15,271 bases of DNA from Clostridiales bacterium UBA1779 (GCA_002314565.1 DCGL01000171.1:1-15271); one strand, 5' to 3'; shown: positions 6,228 to 13,815, counted from the stretch's first letter. Notes: a model not told the origin generated them from the sequence alone. Program-made: numbers and translations.

Positions 6228-7712
6228 TTATCCGAGAGCCTTCTTGATTTTCTTAAGCTGGTTGGGGAAATTCTTCTCGAGGCCGGTGACGACAGAGGCG
6301 ACGCCGGTGTTGTTCATGACGCAGCTGCGGAAGGTTCCGAGCAGGGCAACGCCGAAGTTCGAAAGCATAAAGCCCATGTCGCAGTAGTATGAGCTGCGGA
6401 TAATCGAGATGCACTTGAGGGATTCGGCGTCTCTGATGGACTGACCCTGAATCAGAACCTCGATGTAAGCGGGCATAACGGTGAGATATGACTGGTATGC
6501 GATATCTTCAAGCACTGCACTGACCCCTTCAACGTCGGTTACGCAGTTCGGAACCGACATTGCGGCGCCGATGTTTGCCTGCATGTGAACGGCATAATTC
6601 TGCTGGTCTTCGGTTGCCTTCGGAATCGGAACGACTCCAAAATCGGTATCGGAAGCACGAAGTCTTTCAACGCACTTGAAGTTGCCGATCCAGAACAGGG
6701 CGCGGTCGGCGGTAATGGCCCATTCGGTCCAGTATTCGCGGGCTTCAGTGGCCGTGCTTGTGCGGTCAACGAGGAACATTCCGTTTTCAACCGAGCAAAG
6801 CGACTGAATTCCTTCGATAATGCTGATGAATTTTTCGGTATTGATGCTGATGGCGGGCAAATCCTCGTCATCCTTCGTCAGCATCTGGTAGCCGCTTCCG
6901 CTGATGAAGCAGTCAATGCTGAAGGTGTTGGCGATAAGTCCGAGACGGTCATCCTTCGTAATCTGTTGGTCTCCGTCCAAATCACCTGTGACGACCTTAA
7001 CCAGTTCACTCATCTTGGCATACGTCCACTTCCCGTCATAAACCAGCTGATAAATATCATCCAGGCCGAACTGTTCACGAACCTTCTTGTTGAAAATGGT
7101 TACGGGAGTTGCACCGACAGCGTGAACGTTGGCGTCGGAGTACGCAAAATAGTTCTTTCCCTTGATGGAGCTTCCGGCGAGCTGGCTCTGAATCCAGTAC
7201 GGCTTGTCCGTGTTGATGTTTGTAAGCTCGTCGATGCAATGGATGAATCCGTTGATTGCCATACTCATCGAGTAGTTCTGGTTGACTTCACACAGATGAA
7301 TGCTGCAGTCTCCCGAGGCATTTGCGGCCTGAGCGGAGCCCATTGTCGTGCTGTCGCCCGAGTATTTCGAACTGATTTTGAGCTTGTATTTTTCCTGAAT
7401 TGCGACGTTTCTCTTATAAACGGCGTCGTTGAGCGTGGCTCCTGTCACGTCTTCAGCGACGAAATCGAGGTTGGGTTCAAGGTCGTTGCCGTTGTAAAGG
7501 ATGTAAAACTCGTTGCCGCCCCAGTCCTTGGCTTCGAGCTTGGGGTCGTAGCTTACAGTGGTTTCCTCCGGCACCGTCTGATTGTCGACGGTCGTTTCCG
7601 CGACGGCGGGAGTCGTGTCATTGGGATTCTCGGTCTCTCCGCACGACACGCTTGTCACGAGAATAATTGCGAGAATGAGCAGGGCAAGAACGCGGATAAA
7701 TGTGTTTTTCAT
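6228..7712 (-). CDS. Extracellular solute-binding lipoprotein 2 (ABC importer component)
   Basis: A 494-residue lipoprotein (496 if read from an ATG two codons earlier at 7718; the later ATG has the better spacing, 9 bases, from AAAGG). The lipoprotein signal runs to the Cys in VTSVSCGE and is followed by a Thr/Glu/Pro linker of about 30 residues. The rest resembles family-1-type solute-binding proteins of ABC sugar importers. Shared landmarks with the paralogue at 11253-12767 are LNDAVYKRN, DKPYWIQSQ, GKWTYAKMSELV and a DLDGDQQITKDDRLGLIA segment whose spacing of acidic residues looks like a calcium loop. The ligand cannot be named; a carbohydrate is likely from family knowledge. No permease or ATPase gene is adjacent, which is unusual for such proteins. 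It has its own promoter and terminator, so it is monocistronic. Confidence 0.82.
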   Translation of the reverse strand: MKNTFIRVLALLILAIILVTSVSCGETENPNDTTPAVAETTVDNQTVPEETTVSYDPKLEAKDWGGNEFYILYNGNDLEPNLDFVAEDVTGATLNDAVYKRNVAIQEKYKLKISSKYSGDSTTMGSAQAANASGDCSIHLCEVNQNYSMSMAINGFIHCIDELTNINTDKPYWIQSQLAGSSIKGKNYFAYSDANVHAVGATPVTIFNKKVREQFGLDDIYQLVYDGKWTYAKMSELVKVVTGDLDGDQQITKDDRLGLIANTFSIDCFISGSGYQMLTKDDEDLPAISINTEKFISIIEGIQSLCSVENGMFLVDRTSTATEAREYWTEWAITADRALFWIGNFKCVERLRASDTDFGVVPIPKATEDQQNYAVHMQANIGAAMSVPNCVTDVEGVSAVLEDIAYQSYLTVMPAYIEVLIQGQSIRDAESLKCISIIRSSYYCDMGFMLSNFGVALLGTFRSCVMNNTGVASVVTGLEKNFPNQLKKIKKALG

Positions 7713-7747
7713 GGTCATGCACCTTTCTTTTCAGGAAGTTCTACCTT

Positions 7748-7753
7748 ATTATA
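7748..7753 (-). promoter_or_regulatory. Extended -10 element of solute-binding lipoprotein gene 2
   Basis: TGATATAAT gives an extended -10 (TATAAT at 7748-7753) 35 bases ahead of the start codon. No recognisable -35 hexamer lies 16-18 bases further up. The gap to the methyltransferase gene is only about 90 bases and, unlike the neighbouring gaps, holds no GGGGACG repeat and no strong terminator. Confidence 0.6.
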
Positions 7754-7801
7754 TCATATTTTGGCGGTTTGCGGAGCACAAAAATGATTTTTTTGTTAGC
7801 C

Positions 7802-8983
7802 TCACACTATATTCAGTACGAAGAATTTGAGATAGGAGCTCTCACCCGAGCCGAGGGCGGCTGCGTGGTCGGGCGCCTGGGTTTTCATCTCGCAGATTTT
7901 TACGCGCCGCCCGGAGGATGCCGCCGCTTCGGCGAGCATCTGTTCGAACATCGGGAAGGTTACGAAGTGAGTGCAGCTTGCACTGACGAGGAAGCCTCCG
8001 CTTCGCACCAGCTTCATCGCCTGAATGTTGATGTCCCTGTAACCCTTGAGTGCATTCTTCACATCGGATGCGCTCTTGCAGAATGCAGGCGGGTCAAGCA
8101 CGATTACGTCGAATCTTCTGTCTTCGGCGCGATACCCGCGCAGGAGTTCAAAAACGTCCCCGCATTCGGTCTGAACCGTGTTTTCAAATCCGTTGAGTTC
8201 GGCGGCTCGCTTGACGTCTGCAAGTGCTTTTGCTGAAATATCTGCTGCTATTACGGATTTTGCTCCTCCGGCTGCGGCGTTGAGAGCAAAGCCTCCTGCA
8301 TTGCAGAAGCAGTCGAGAACCTCGGAATCGCGGCAATAGCGGCGCAGGGCAAAGCGGTTCTCCTTCTGATCGAGAAAATATCCTGTTTTCTGACCGTTTT
8401 TAAGATCGGCTATGAGCTTGATGCCGTTCTCCTCGATGACGGTGACGGGGTCAAATTCACCGCGTGCAAAGCCGGTTTTGAGCTCCAGCCCTTCCCTGCG
8501 GCGGACCTCGGCGTCGCTGCGCTCATAAATTCCGCGCGGGCGGAAGTGCTTTTCAAGTGCGTCGAGTATGAGCTCGCGGTTCTGCTCCATTCCGAGGGTG
8601 AGAATCTGAATCGAGAGCAGATCGCCGTACTTGTCAACGACGAGCCCCGGCAGGTCGTCGGCTTCACCGAAAACCGCGCGATAGCAGTTGTCGTATCCGA
8701 GTTTTTTTCTGTATGCATCGGCAAATGCGATTTTTTCTTCAAAAAATTCCGCGTCTGCCGTCTGTTTTTCGTTTCTGATGAAGATTCTGACGAGAATTTT
8801 CGACAAGTGGTTGATGTATCCCTTGCCGATAAACCTTCCGTCAAAGCTGTATACGCTCGCAATATCGCCGTTCCGGCTCTCGCCGACGGCTTCAATCTTC
8901 GCGCACTCGTTCGCATAAACCCAGGCTTCACCCTGCAATATGCGCTTTTCTTCGTTCTTTTTCAGTGTAACCTTGTATGGCAT
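7802..8983 (-). CDS. rlmI: RlmI-like 23S rRNA (cytosine-C5) methyltransferase
   Basis: A 393-residue class I SAM-dependent methyltransferase close in length to E. coli RlmI (396), which methylates C1962 of 23S rRNA. Residues 2-70 form an N-terminal PUA domain (GEAWVYANEC, FIGKGYIN). A central EEHEE-like region follows, with ADDLPGLVVDKYGD. The Rossmann domain has SAM motif I VLDCFCNAGGFALNAA (about 222-237), DPPAF motif IV (297-301), GYRDINIQAMKLV and the catalytic cysteine in SASC (Cys337). The reading frame is open up to a TTG at 9040, but that TTG is inside the -35 box; the ATG at 8983 follows AAGAGG with proper spacing and begins the PUA domain, so it is the start. RlmI versus a sister paralogue cannot be separated by eye, but the C5-cytosine rRNA class is firm. 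Confidence 0.9.
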   Translation of the reverse strand: MPYKVTLKKNEEKRILQGEAWVYANECAKIEAVGESRNGDIASVYSFDGRFIGKGYINHLSKILVRIFIRNEKQTADAEFFEEKIAFADAYRKKLGYDNCYRAVFGEADDLPGLVVDKYGDLLSIQILTLGMEQNRELILDALEKHFRPRGIYERSDAEVRRREGLELKTGFARGEFDPVTVIEENGIKLIADLKNGQKTGYFLDQKENRFALRRYCRDSEVLDCFCNAGGFALNAAAGGAKSVIAADISAKALADVKRAAELNGFENTVQTECGDVFELLRGYRAEDRRFDVIVLDPPAFCKSASDVKNALKGYRDINIQAMKLVRSGGFLVSASCTHFVTFPMFEQMLAEAAASSGRRVKICEMKTQAPDHAAALGSGESSYLKFFVLNIV

Positions 8984-9011
8984 AATAACCTCTTGTGATT
9001 TTATTACCCAA

Positions 9012-9040
9012 ATTATATCACCTCGCTCCCCTTGTGTCAA
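9012..9040 (-). promoter_or_regulatory. Consensus promoter of the rlmI-like gene, -35 merged with repeat R4
   Basis: TTGACA (9035-9040), exactly 17 bases, TATAAT (9012-9017) with an extended TGA before it. The -35 and the start of the spacer read TTGACACAAGGGGA, which looks like a half unit of the TGACA-type GGGGACG repeat facing unit A of R4 two bases away. The predicted leader is only about 20 bases. Confidence 0.88.
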
Positions 9041-9042
9041 TA

Positions 9043-9180
9043 TGACAGGGGGACGTTTCTCCTGTCAGATTCGACAACAAAAAATATGACACGAGAAACG
9101 TCCCTCTGTCATACTGTCAGATTCAACAAAAATATGACACGAGAAACGTCCCCATGTCAGATTCCCCCCTGTCAGATTCG
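9043..9180. repeat. R4: TGACA-type GGGGACG repeat cluster with tandem duplication
   Basis: Three 25-base units with ends TGACA and TGTCA: unit A in plus orientation (9043-9067, TGACAGG/CCTGTCA stem) and units B (9087-9111) and C (9135-9159) in minus orientation. B and C with their TGTCAGATTC spacers form a tandem repeat of about 50 bases (9063-9112 and 9115-9164), and a third TGTCAGATTCG starts at 9170. It lies between the terminator of the SGNH hydrolase gene and the next -35 box. Confidence 0.93.
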
Positions 9181-9211
9181 AAAAAACAGCCCCTGCGAAA
9201 AGCAGGGGCTG
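9181..9211 (-). terminator. Intrinsic terminator of the SGNH hydrolase gene
   Basis: A 10-bp perfect stem (CAGCCCCTGC and complement, 9187-9196 with 9202-9211), five-base loop, then six T on the minus strand. It begins 5 bases after the TAA stop of the restored reading frame, which supports 9217 as the true end of that gene. Confidence 0.93.
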
Positions 9212-9216
9212 AGGTG

Positions 9217-11071
9217 TTATTTTATTTTCTCGGCAATCTGCATTTCGAAGAAAGGCAGAACGAGCTTCATGCCGTCGAGGTTGAGGTGCGAGATATCGCT
9301 GGCGGTCATGCAATAATTCGTGCGGAAGGTCGAGGAGGTCATATCGACGCCGCTCGCCGTGCGGTCCTGAGCGTTGATTACGGGAATTCCCATGGAGTTG
9401 CAGAGTGTTATCATCGCCTGGCCGTAATCCTGAACGGTGAGACCGAGGCTGTTGGTTCCGCTGACGTACCAGGGAGTGACGCAGACAATCTTTGCGTTCG
9501 GGTACTTCTTTTGAACTCCTATTATCAAAGTTCGAAGAGCGCCTCTGAATGTCTTTATGTCAGTTGAATCGGCGGTTCCGAGAGGAGCGCTGACGTTGTA
9601 GTCGTTCTTTCCGCCCTCGATAATCACGATGTCGGGGCTGCCGGACTTCATACTTGTGTATCTTGTGACCATCGGGTTCTTGCTCGTGTCGTAAGTCGAG
9701 ACTGCCGAGCCGTTTACTCCGTAATTTTCGAAGGTCATTCCGTATTTTTTTTGCGAGCAGCGACGGCCAGACGTACTCGGGCTCAAGGCCGTTTCCGGCA
9801 AAATAGCTGTCGCCGATGACGAACATCGTCTTTCCGGCAAACAGCGATGAATTGTCGAGCTTTGCAAGGTCGTTTTTGAGGTACGCGGCAAGGTCTTCGG
9901 CTGCCTCGTTCATCATCTGCAGCGTGCCCTTCCCGGCGTTTTCGACGACGTAAATCACAGGCGGATTCGTCGTTTCGTTTCCGTCCGAGCGGTAGCAGAA
10001 TCTGATGCACTCCCCGTCCTTTGAGGTCGTGTACGAATACAGCGTTCCGTTGTCATTTTTCGAAACGACGGCGGAGGGGCTGCCGGAAACGTTGAATCCG
10101 TCCCTGTCAATCTGCCACTCACCCGAAACCTTCGTCCACGCAAACACAACGAAGGCATTGCTCGAGGTCGAGCCGTTGTGCGTGTCGATAAATGACAGCT
10201 TGGTGCCTGCTTTTGCCACCTCGATGACGTCGGTATAAGCATAGCCTGAGGCGCCCGGGTAGAGCTTATACTGATAATTATATGCGTTTGTGTCGGAGCC
10301 CACATATCCGCCTATCCACTTTACTGTCGTGGCAGTGCCTTCGAGAACGATTTTGGCCTCAGTTTCGGTGATTTTTTCCGGCATAGCGCCGCCTTCAACG
10401 TGAATCAGCGGGAATTTTGCCGGAGCGAAGGAGGTCGACTGACCTGAACGGTAGCCGAATCTCAGGCACTCGTTGGCTTTTTTTGTCGTATAAGTATAGG
10501 TTCTCGCGCCGCCCTTGTCCGTGTAATTTGCTTCGGTTCCCGATACGTTGTATCCGGAAAGGTCGATTTCCCATACGCCGTTGTTCTCTTTCCAGCTTGA
10601 GAAAACGTAGGCGGAGGCCGAAGCGTAATTCGTATCACCGTTGCTGTTCGTGTTGTCATCGACAAACGAAATTTTGGTTCCGGCATTCGGGAATCGCACA
10701 ATCTGACTGTACGAATACATACCACCGCTCTTGTTGAGCTTGTTTTTGAACGATGAGTGCGTTGAGGAGCCCACATATCCGAGATACCACTCAAGTGACA
10801 GGTCGTAAACCATCGCCGCTGACGTATCGGCGGCAATCAGTTCTGTAGTCTGTGCCGTGGCCTCGGTTGTCTGTGCCGGGGCTTCAGTTTTGGCCTCCGG
10901 CTTTTCCGTTTCGGGTGCCACTGTTTCAATCTGCGTCTCGGACGGCTCGTCGCTGCGCGTTTCGGTCTCGACCTTTGTCTGCTCCGTCCCGGCGGCTTCG
11001 CCGCAGGAGCACAACAGTCCGAACACTGTCAAAAGAGCGAGCAAAAGTGAGATTGAACTGCGTAATTTCAT
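9217..11071 (-). pseudogene. SGNH/GDSL hydrolase lipoprotein, split by +1 frameshift
   Basis: Joining two frames gives one protein of about 617 residues. Frame one: lipoprotein signal with lipobox LCSC (Cys23); Thr/Glu-rich linker (24-85); two tandem copies of an unrecognised beta-rich domain (about 93-218 and 252-374), each with GYVGS, AGTK(I/L)SF(V/I)D, a W-I-D-GVNVSG-like strand and CxRFxYRS; then the start of an SGNH hydrolase, FVIGDSYFAGNG (Ser near 422) to WPSLLAKK. At 9745-9752 there are eight A on the coding strand where seven keep the frame. Frame two carries the rest: KYGMTFENYGVNGS, the GGKNDYN block and SDISHLNLDG with the Asp-His pair, so the whole triad exists only across the junction. 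SGNH enzymes of this kind deacetylate or de-esterify polysaccharides; the substrate is inferred. ATG 11071 follows AGGCAGG; an upstream ATG at 11104 has no such site. It could be a sequencing error, decay or slippage. Confidence 0.82.
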
Positions 11072-11135
11072 TGTTCTGACCTGCCTTTTCGTTTCTTCTG
11101 CCATGCATCAGCCATGGAACATAGTATTATTTTGC

Positions 11136-11164
11136 ATTATACCATTTAATAAAAATTTTGTCAA
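11136..11164 (-). promoter_or_regulatory. Consensus promoter of the SGNH hydrolase gene
   Basis: TTGACA (11159-11164), exactly 17 bases ending in TGG, TATAAT (11136-11141), so consensus with an extended -10. The leader to the ATG at 11071 is about 60 bases and includes a small CCATG/CATGG dyad. An intact promoter argues that the gene is still expressed despite the frameshift. Confidence 0.9.
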
Positions 11165-11179
11165 ATATATTTTAACTTT

Positions 11180-11208
11180 GATGACAAGGGGACGGGTCTC
11201 TTGTTATC
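11180..11208. repeat. R5: single TGACA-type GGGGACG unit
   Basis: One unit: GATGACAA, core GGGGACGGGTCTC, TTGTTATC. The 8-base ends pair except for one G:T position. It is the only copy present as a lone unit, and lies between the terminator of the solute-binding gene (11214) and the -35 box (11164). Confidence 0.88.
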
Positions 11209-11213
11209 TGAAA

Positions 11214-11244
11214 ACATCCCCCGCCGATGTGCGGCGGGGGATGT
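11214..11244 (-). terminator. Intrinsic terminator of solute-binding lipoprotein gene 1
   Basis: A 13-bp perfect GC-rich stem (ACATCCCCCGCCG with its complement) and a five-base loop, followed on the minus strand by TTTTCAG. It begins 8 bases after the TGA... end region of the gene at 11253. Confidence 0.85.
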
Positions 11245-11252
11245 GATATGTA

Positions 11253-12767
11253 TCAGTCCATAGCGGACAGATTTACGTTAAGCTTGTCGATGAGCAGACC
11301 GCAGGCTTTCTGCATTCCCTTGAGGATGGAAAGTGAGCTGTTTCTGCCGGTGTCGGCGATGGCACCCATCTGAGCGTGCGGGGAGTTGATAACCGAGTAG
11401 TAGAGGTTTCCTGCATCAACAGTGGCACAGTCCATTACGCGGTCAAGCATTTCCCAGGACTGAGGATCGCTCTGGTATTTCATCTTCAGAGAAATTTCGT
11501 AATATGCGGGAACGGTGTCAACCGAGCTCTGGTAAGCCATTGCTTCAAGGAAGGCTCCCATCATGGAACGTCTGTCCTCCGGAACTGTTGAAAGAACGGA
11601 AACAACGGTGTACTGGTCGAAGAGGTGAGTTCCGTAGTCCTGCTGCTCCTCATTGAGCTTGGGCATGGGCACGATTCCGTAAGGATCGTTCATGTTTCTG
11701 GTCCATTCGCGCTCGCACTCAAACAGAATGGTAGTGGTCATAGCTCCGCGTCCGTCAGCAAAGGACTTGCTCATAGTCTGAAGCTCATTGTCTGAAGACT
11801 CGTGCGGGTATTTATGAGTTGCATTGTCACCGAACAGCTTAATCAGCTGATCCATACCGTTCGAAAATCTTTCGTGATCGATGCTGTACTTATAATCTCC
11901 GTTATCGTCCTTGGTCATAATCGAAAGACCGAAGGCTTCCCAGTACGGGTCGGCCATAATTTTTGCACTGGCAATAAGACCGTAGGTATCGGCATCTGTC
12001 TGGGTCTGTGAACCGTCATTGTCGGCATAAAACTGAGAAATGAGCGACAGCTGGTACTCAATAGTCCACTTTCCGGACTCGACTGCCTCGTAGAGATAAG
12101 GAACCTTCTTGTCATCGAACAGGGCTTTGTTGAACATCGTCACGAAAGCCATACGGTACGTAGACATTGAAATGTCACCGGTTGCAACGTACTGACGCCC
12201 GTGGAAGCTTATCGAATTATTCAGGCTCTGCAGCCAGTAATCCTTCTCGAGATTGAGATATTCAACCTGAATCAGATCGAAGAAATAGCCCTTTGTAATG
12301 TCCATAACGGCGCGGTAGCTGTTCATAAAGCTGATATCGTAATTGTTGTCTCCGGCGCTGAAATCCTTTGCAACCTTGCTGTCGATATCCCCGTATCCGG
12401 AAAAAGGAATAATCACGTTGTTGATCTTGACACCGAGACGCTGCTCGACGCGCAGATTTCTGTTCCAGACGGCGTCGTTGATGACTTCGCCGTTGGACTG
12501 TTCAACCGAAACCTCATCAACCCACCAGTCTTTGCCGCTGGAGATAACGGTGATGACTTCGTCTTTGTAATTGAGCTCGGGGAGCTCCGCAACCTTATTC
12601 ATATCCACCGTTTCGGCGGGCTCCGTCTCGGGAGCAGCGGTCGTCTGTGCCGCGGCAGCGGTATCGGACTCCGCAACAGGAGCATCGGTATCACCGCACG
12701 ATGCAAGCGATACAAGGGAAAGAGCGATGAGAACAAGTGCGAGGGTCAGACTCAGGTACTTTTTCAT
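11253..12767 (-). CDS. Extracellular solute-binding lipoprotein 1 (ABC importer component)
   Basis: A 504-residue lipoprotein. The signal peptide ends at lipobox LASC (Cys24), followed by an Ala/Thr/Glu linker to about residue 53. The remainder is a solute-binding fold of the same family as the protein at 6228-7712: INDAVWNRN, EKDYWLQS, GKWTIEYQLSL, DNDGSQTQTDADTYGLIA and a C-terminal MDCATVDAGNLYYSVINSP region align in order with the paralogue. Identity is modest by eye, so this is an old duplication or two independent members of a large family. Sugar transport is inferred from the family. No permease genes flank it. The start follows GAGG by 9 bases. No convincing promoter hexamers were found; repeat R6 begins about 25 bases upstream and occupies the place where a -35 would lie. 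Confidence 0.83.
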   Translation of the reverse strand: MKKYLSLTLALVLIALSLVSLASCGDTDAPVAESDTAAAAQTTAAPETEPAETVDMNKVAELPELNYKDEVITVISSGKDWWVDEVSVEQSNGEVINDAVWNRNLRVEQRLGVKINNVIIPFSGYGDIDSKVAKDFSAGDNNYDISFMNSYRAVMDITKGYFFDLIQVEYLNLEKDYWLQSLNNSISFHGRQYVATGDISMSTYRMAFVTMFNKALFDDKKVPYLYEAVESGKWTIEYQLSLISQFYADNDGSQTQTDADTYGLIASAKIMADPYWEAFGLSIMTKDDNGDYKYSIDHERFSNGMDQLIKLFGDNATHKYPHESSDNELQTMSKSFADGRGAMTTTILFECEREWTRNMNDPYGIVPMPKLNEEQQDYGTHLFDQYTVVSVLSTVPEDRRSMMGAFLEAMAYQSSVDTVPAYYEISLKMKYQSDPQSWEMLDRVMDCATVDAGNLYYSVINSPHAQMGAIADTGRNSSLSILKGMQKACGLLIDKLNVNLSAMD

Positions 12768-12792
12768 GATTTTATCCTCTTTTCTGTATAAT

Positions 12793-12939
12793 TATGACAT
12801 AGGTATGACATGGGGACGTTTCTCGTGTCAGATTTTTGCCCGATATGACAGGGGGTGTGAGCGGTCCCTGAGAACAGTCCGGGGGACTGTTCGAACCGCG
12901 AACAGACCGACCCGCAGGGAGACCGTTTCTCCTGTCATC
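12793..12939. repeat. R6a: TGACA-type units, one carrying a nested hairpin insert
   Basis: A canonical 25-base unit at 12806-12830 (TGACA, TGGGGACGTTTCTCG, TGTCA). A second unit starts at 12846 as TGACAGGGGG and resumes at 12922 as ACCGTTTCTCCTGTCA, so about 66 bases (12856-12921) appear inserted inside its core. The insert includes a hairpin at 12861-12899 with a 9-bp perfect GAACAGTCC/GGACTGTTC stem, GGG loop and outer GCGGT/ACCGC pairing. Confidence 0.85.
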
Positions 12940-12975
12940 TTTTTGGCGGCAGGAACTTCCCCCGGCTGATTTCGG

Positions 12976-13046
12976 GATGACAAGGGACGGTTCTTTTGTC
13001 ATCTGGCTATTTTGTCGAGATGACAAAAGAACCGTCCCTTGTCATC
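12976..13046. repeat. R6b: 28-bp perfect inverted repeat of two units downstream of rpe
   Basis: Units at 12976-13003 and 13019-13046 are perfect reverse complements separated by 15 bases. Each reads GATGACAA, GGGACGGTTCT, TTTGTCATC, so each unit alone can form an 8-bp hairpin and the pair a 28-bp stem. It starts 12 bases after the epimerase stop codon. No separate terminator of the hairpin plus T-run type is visible for that gene, so this stem may serve instead. Confidence 0.93.
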
Positions 13047-13058
13047 TTGCAAAAAAAA

Positions 13059-13724
13059 TCAAATGATTCTTCTGAGATGTGCGATGTTTTCTGCGACTGT
13101 GGCACCGGGTGCGAAAACGCTTGAGGAGCCCGCGACGAAGACGTTGGCTCCGGCTTCGCGCATTTTCACGGCATTTTCGAAGCTGACGTTGCCGTCGACC
13201 TCGATGTCGGTGTTTTCATAACCGGCCTCGTCGAGCATACGGCGCAGGCGGCGGATTTTGTCGATGGTCTGAGGCACCAGCTTCTGACCGGCAAAACCGG
13301 GATTCACCGTCATGAGCAGTACCCCGTCAAGGTCGGGAAGCAGGTCTTCAAGCATGCAGAGCGGAGTCCCCGGATTGAGTGCCGCCATCGCCTTTGCCCC
13401 GGCATTTTTGATTGCGGCGAGGGAGCGCTGTATGTGCGCATCGGCCTCCACGTGCACTGAGACGTAGTCTCCGGGCTTCATTTCGAACCACGAAATTTTA
13501 AGTGCGGGCTCCGTAATCATCAGATGAATGTCAAGCGGAATATCGCTGTATTTGTGCAGCTTTCTGATATAATCCGTTCCAAGCGTATAATTACGGACAA
13601 ATTCGCCGTCCATAATATCTATATGAAGGAAATCGGCCTTGTTTGCTTTGAGCGTTTCAAGCTCATCCCCGAGGTGCAGAAAATCCGCACACATCATGGA
13701 AGGAGCAATAAATGCAGGTCTCAC
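13059..13724 (-). CDS. rpe: Ribulose-phosphate 3-epimerase family protein
   Basis: A 221-residue TIM-barrel epimerase of usual family length. Active-site landmarks are in place: Ser9 in APSMM, HIDIMDG (His34, Asp36), DIHLM (His67), MTVNPGFAGQ (phosphate loop region) and EVDG (Asp177); the two Asp are the acid/base pair and the His and Asp bind the metal. The enzyme interconverts ribulose 5-phosphate and xylulose 5-phosphate in the pentose phosphate pathway. NPGFAGQ rather than NPGFGGQ, and VHVEA where Rpe usually has HPE, resemble allulose-6-phosphate epimerase type relatives, so the exact sugar phosphate is uncertain. It starts with GTG preceded by AGAGGTGG. It has its own consensus promoter and stands alone, not with ribosome GTPase rsgA or transketolase genes. 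Confidence 0.87.
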   Translation of the reverse strand: MRPAFIAPSMMCADFLHLGDELETLKANKADFLHIDIMDGEFVRNYTLGTDYIRKLHKYSDIPLDIHLMITEPALKISWFEMKPGDYVSVHVEADAHIQRSLAAIKNAGAKAMAALNPGTPLCMLEDLLPDLDGVLLMTVNPGFAGQKLVPQTIDKIRRLRRMLDEAGYENTDIEVDGNVSFENAVKMREAGANVFVAGSSSVFAPGATVAENIAHLRRII

Positions 13725-13759
13725 GTTTTTCCACCTCTGCCACAGTTTTAATTCAATTT

Positions 13760-13788
13760 ATTATATCATTATACAGGAGTGTTGTCAA
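13760..13788 (-). promoter_or_regulatory. Consensus promoter of the epimerase gene
   Basis: TTGACA (13783-13788), exactly 17 bases ending in TGA, TATAAT (13760-13765): consensus with extended -10. A second TATAAT lies inside the spacer. It is 27 bases from the edge of R7. Confidence 0.9.
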
Positions 13789-13815
13789 TTTTTTATTTTG
13801 CGATGAGAAGGAATG

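Noticed and set aside
6585..7787. A 400-codon plus-strand open frame
   Set aside because: It lies antisense to a solute-binding gene with clear signal peptide, promoter and terminator; the long frame is a by-product of codon bias.
8984..9040. N-terminal extension of the rlmI-like gene to a TTG
   Set aside because: The TTG is within the -35 box and the extension covers the promoter; the ATG at 8983 has a ribosome site and fits family length.
9043..9180. CRISPR-like array in R4
   Set aside because: There are only three units in mixed orientation, and the spacers are themselves repeats.
9032..9316. Open frames on both strands across repeat R4
   Set aside because: They encode only repeat sequence (MTRETS-like peptides) and the end of the hydrolase gene in wrong frames, with no ribosome site.
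12770..12830. Promoter for solute-binding lipoprotein 1
   Set aside because: CATAAT and TTATAC candidates have no -35 at allowed spacing; nothing firm could be placed.
12772..13026. Minus-strand open frame across R6
   Set aside because: It consists of repeat units and a nested hairpin, with no start signal or protein-like composition.
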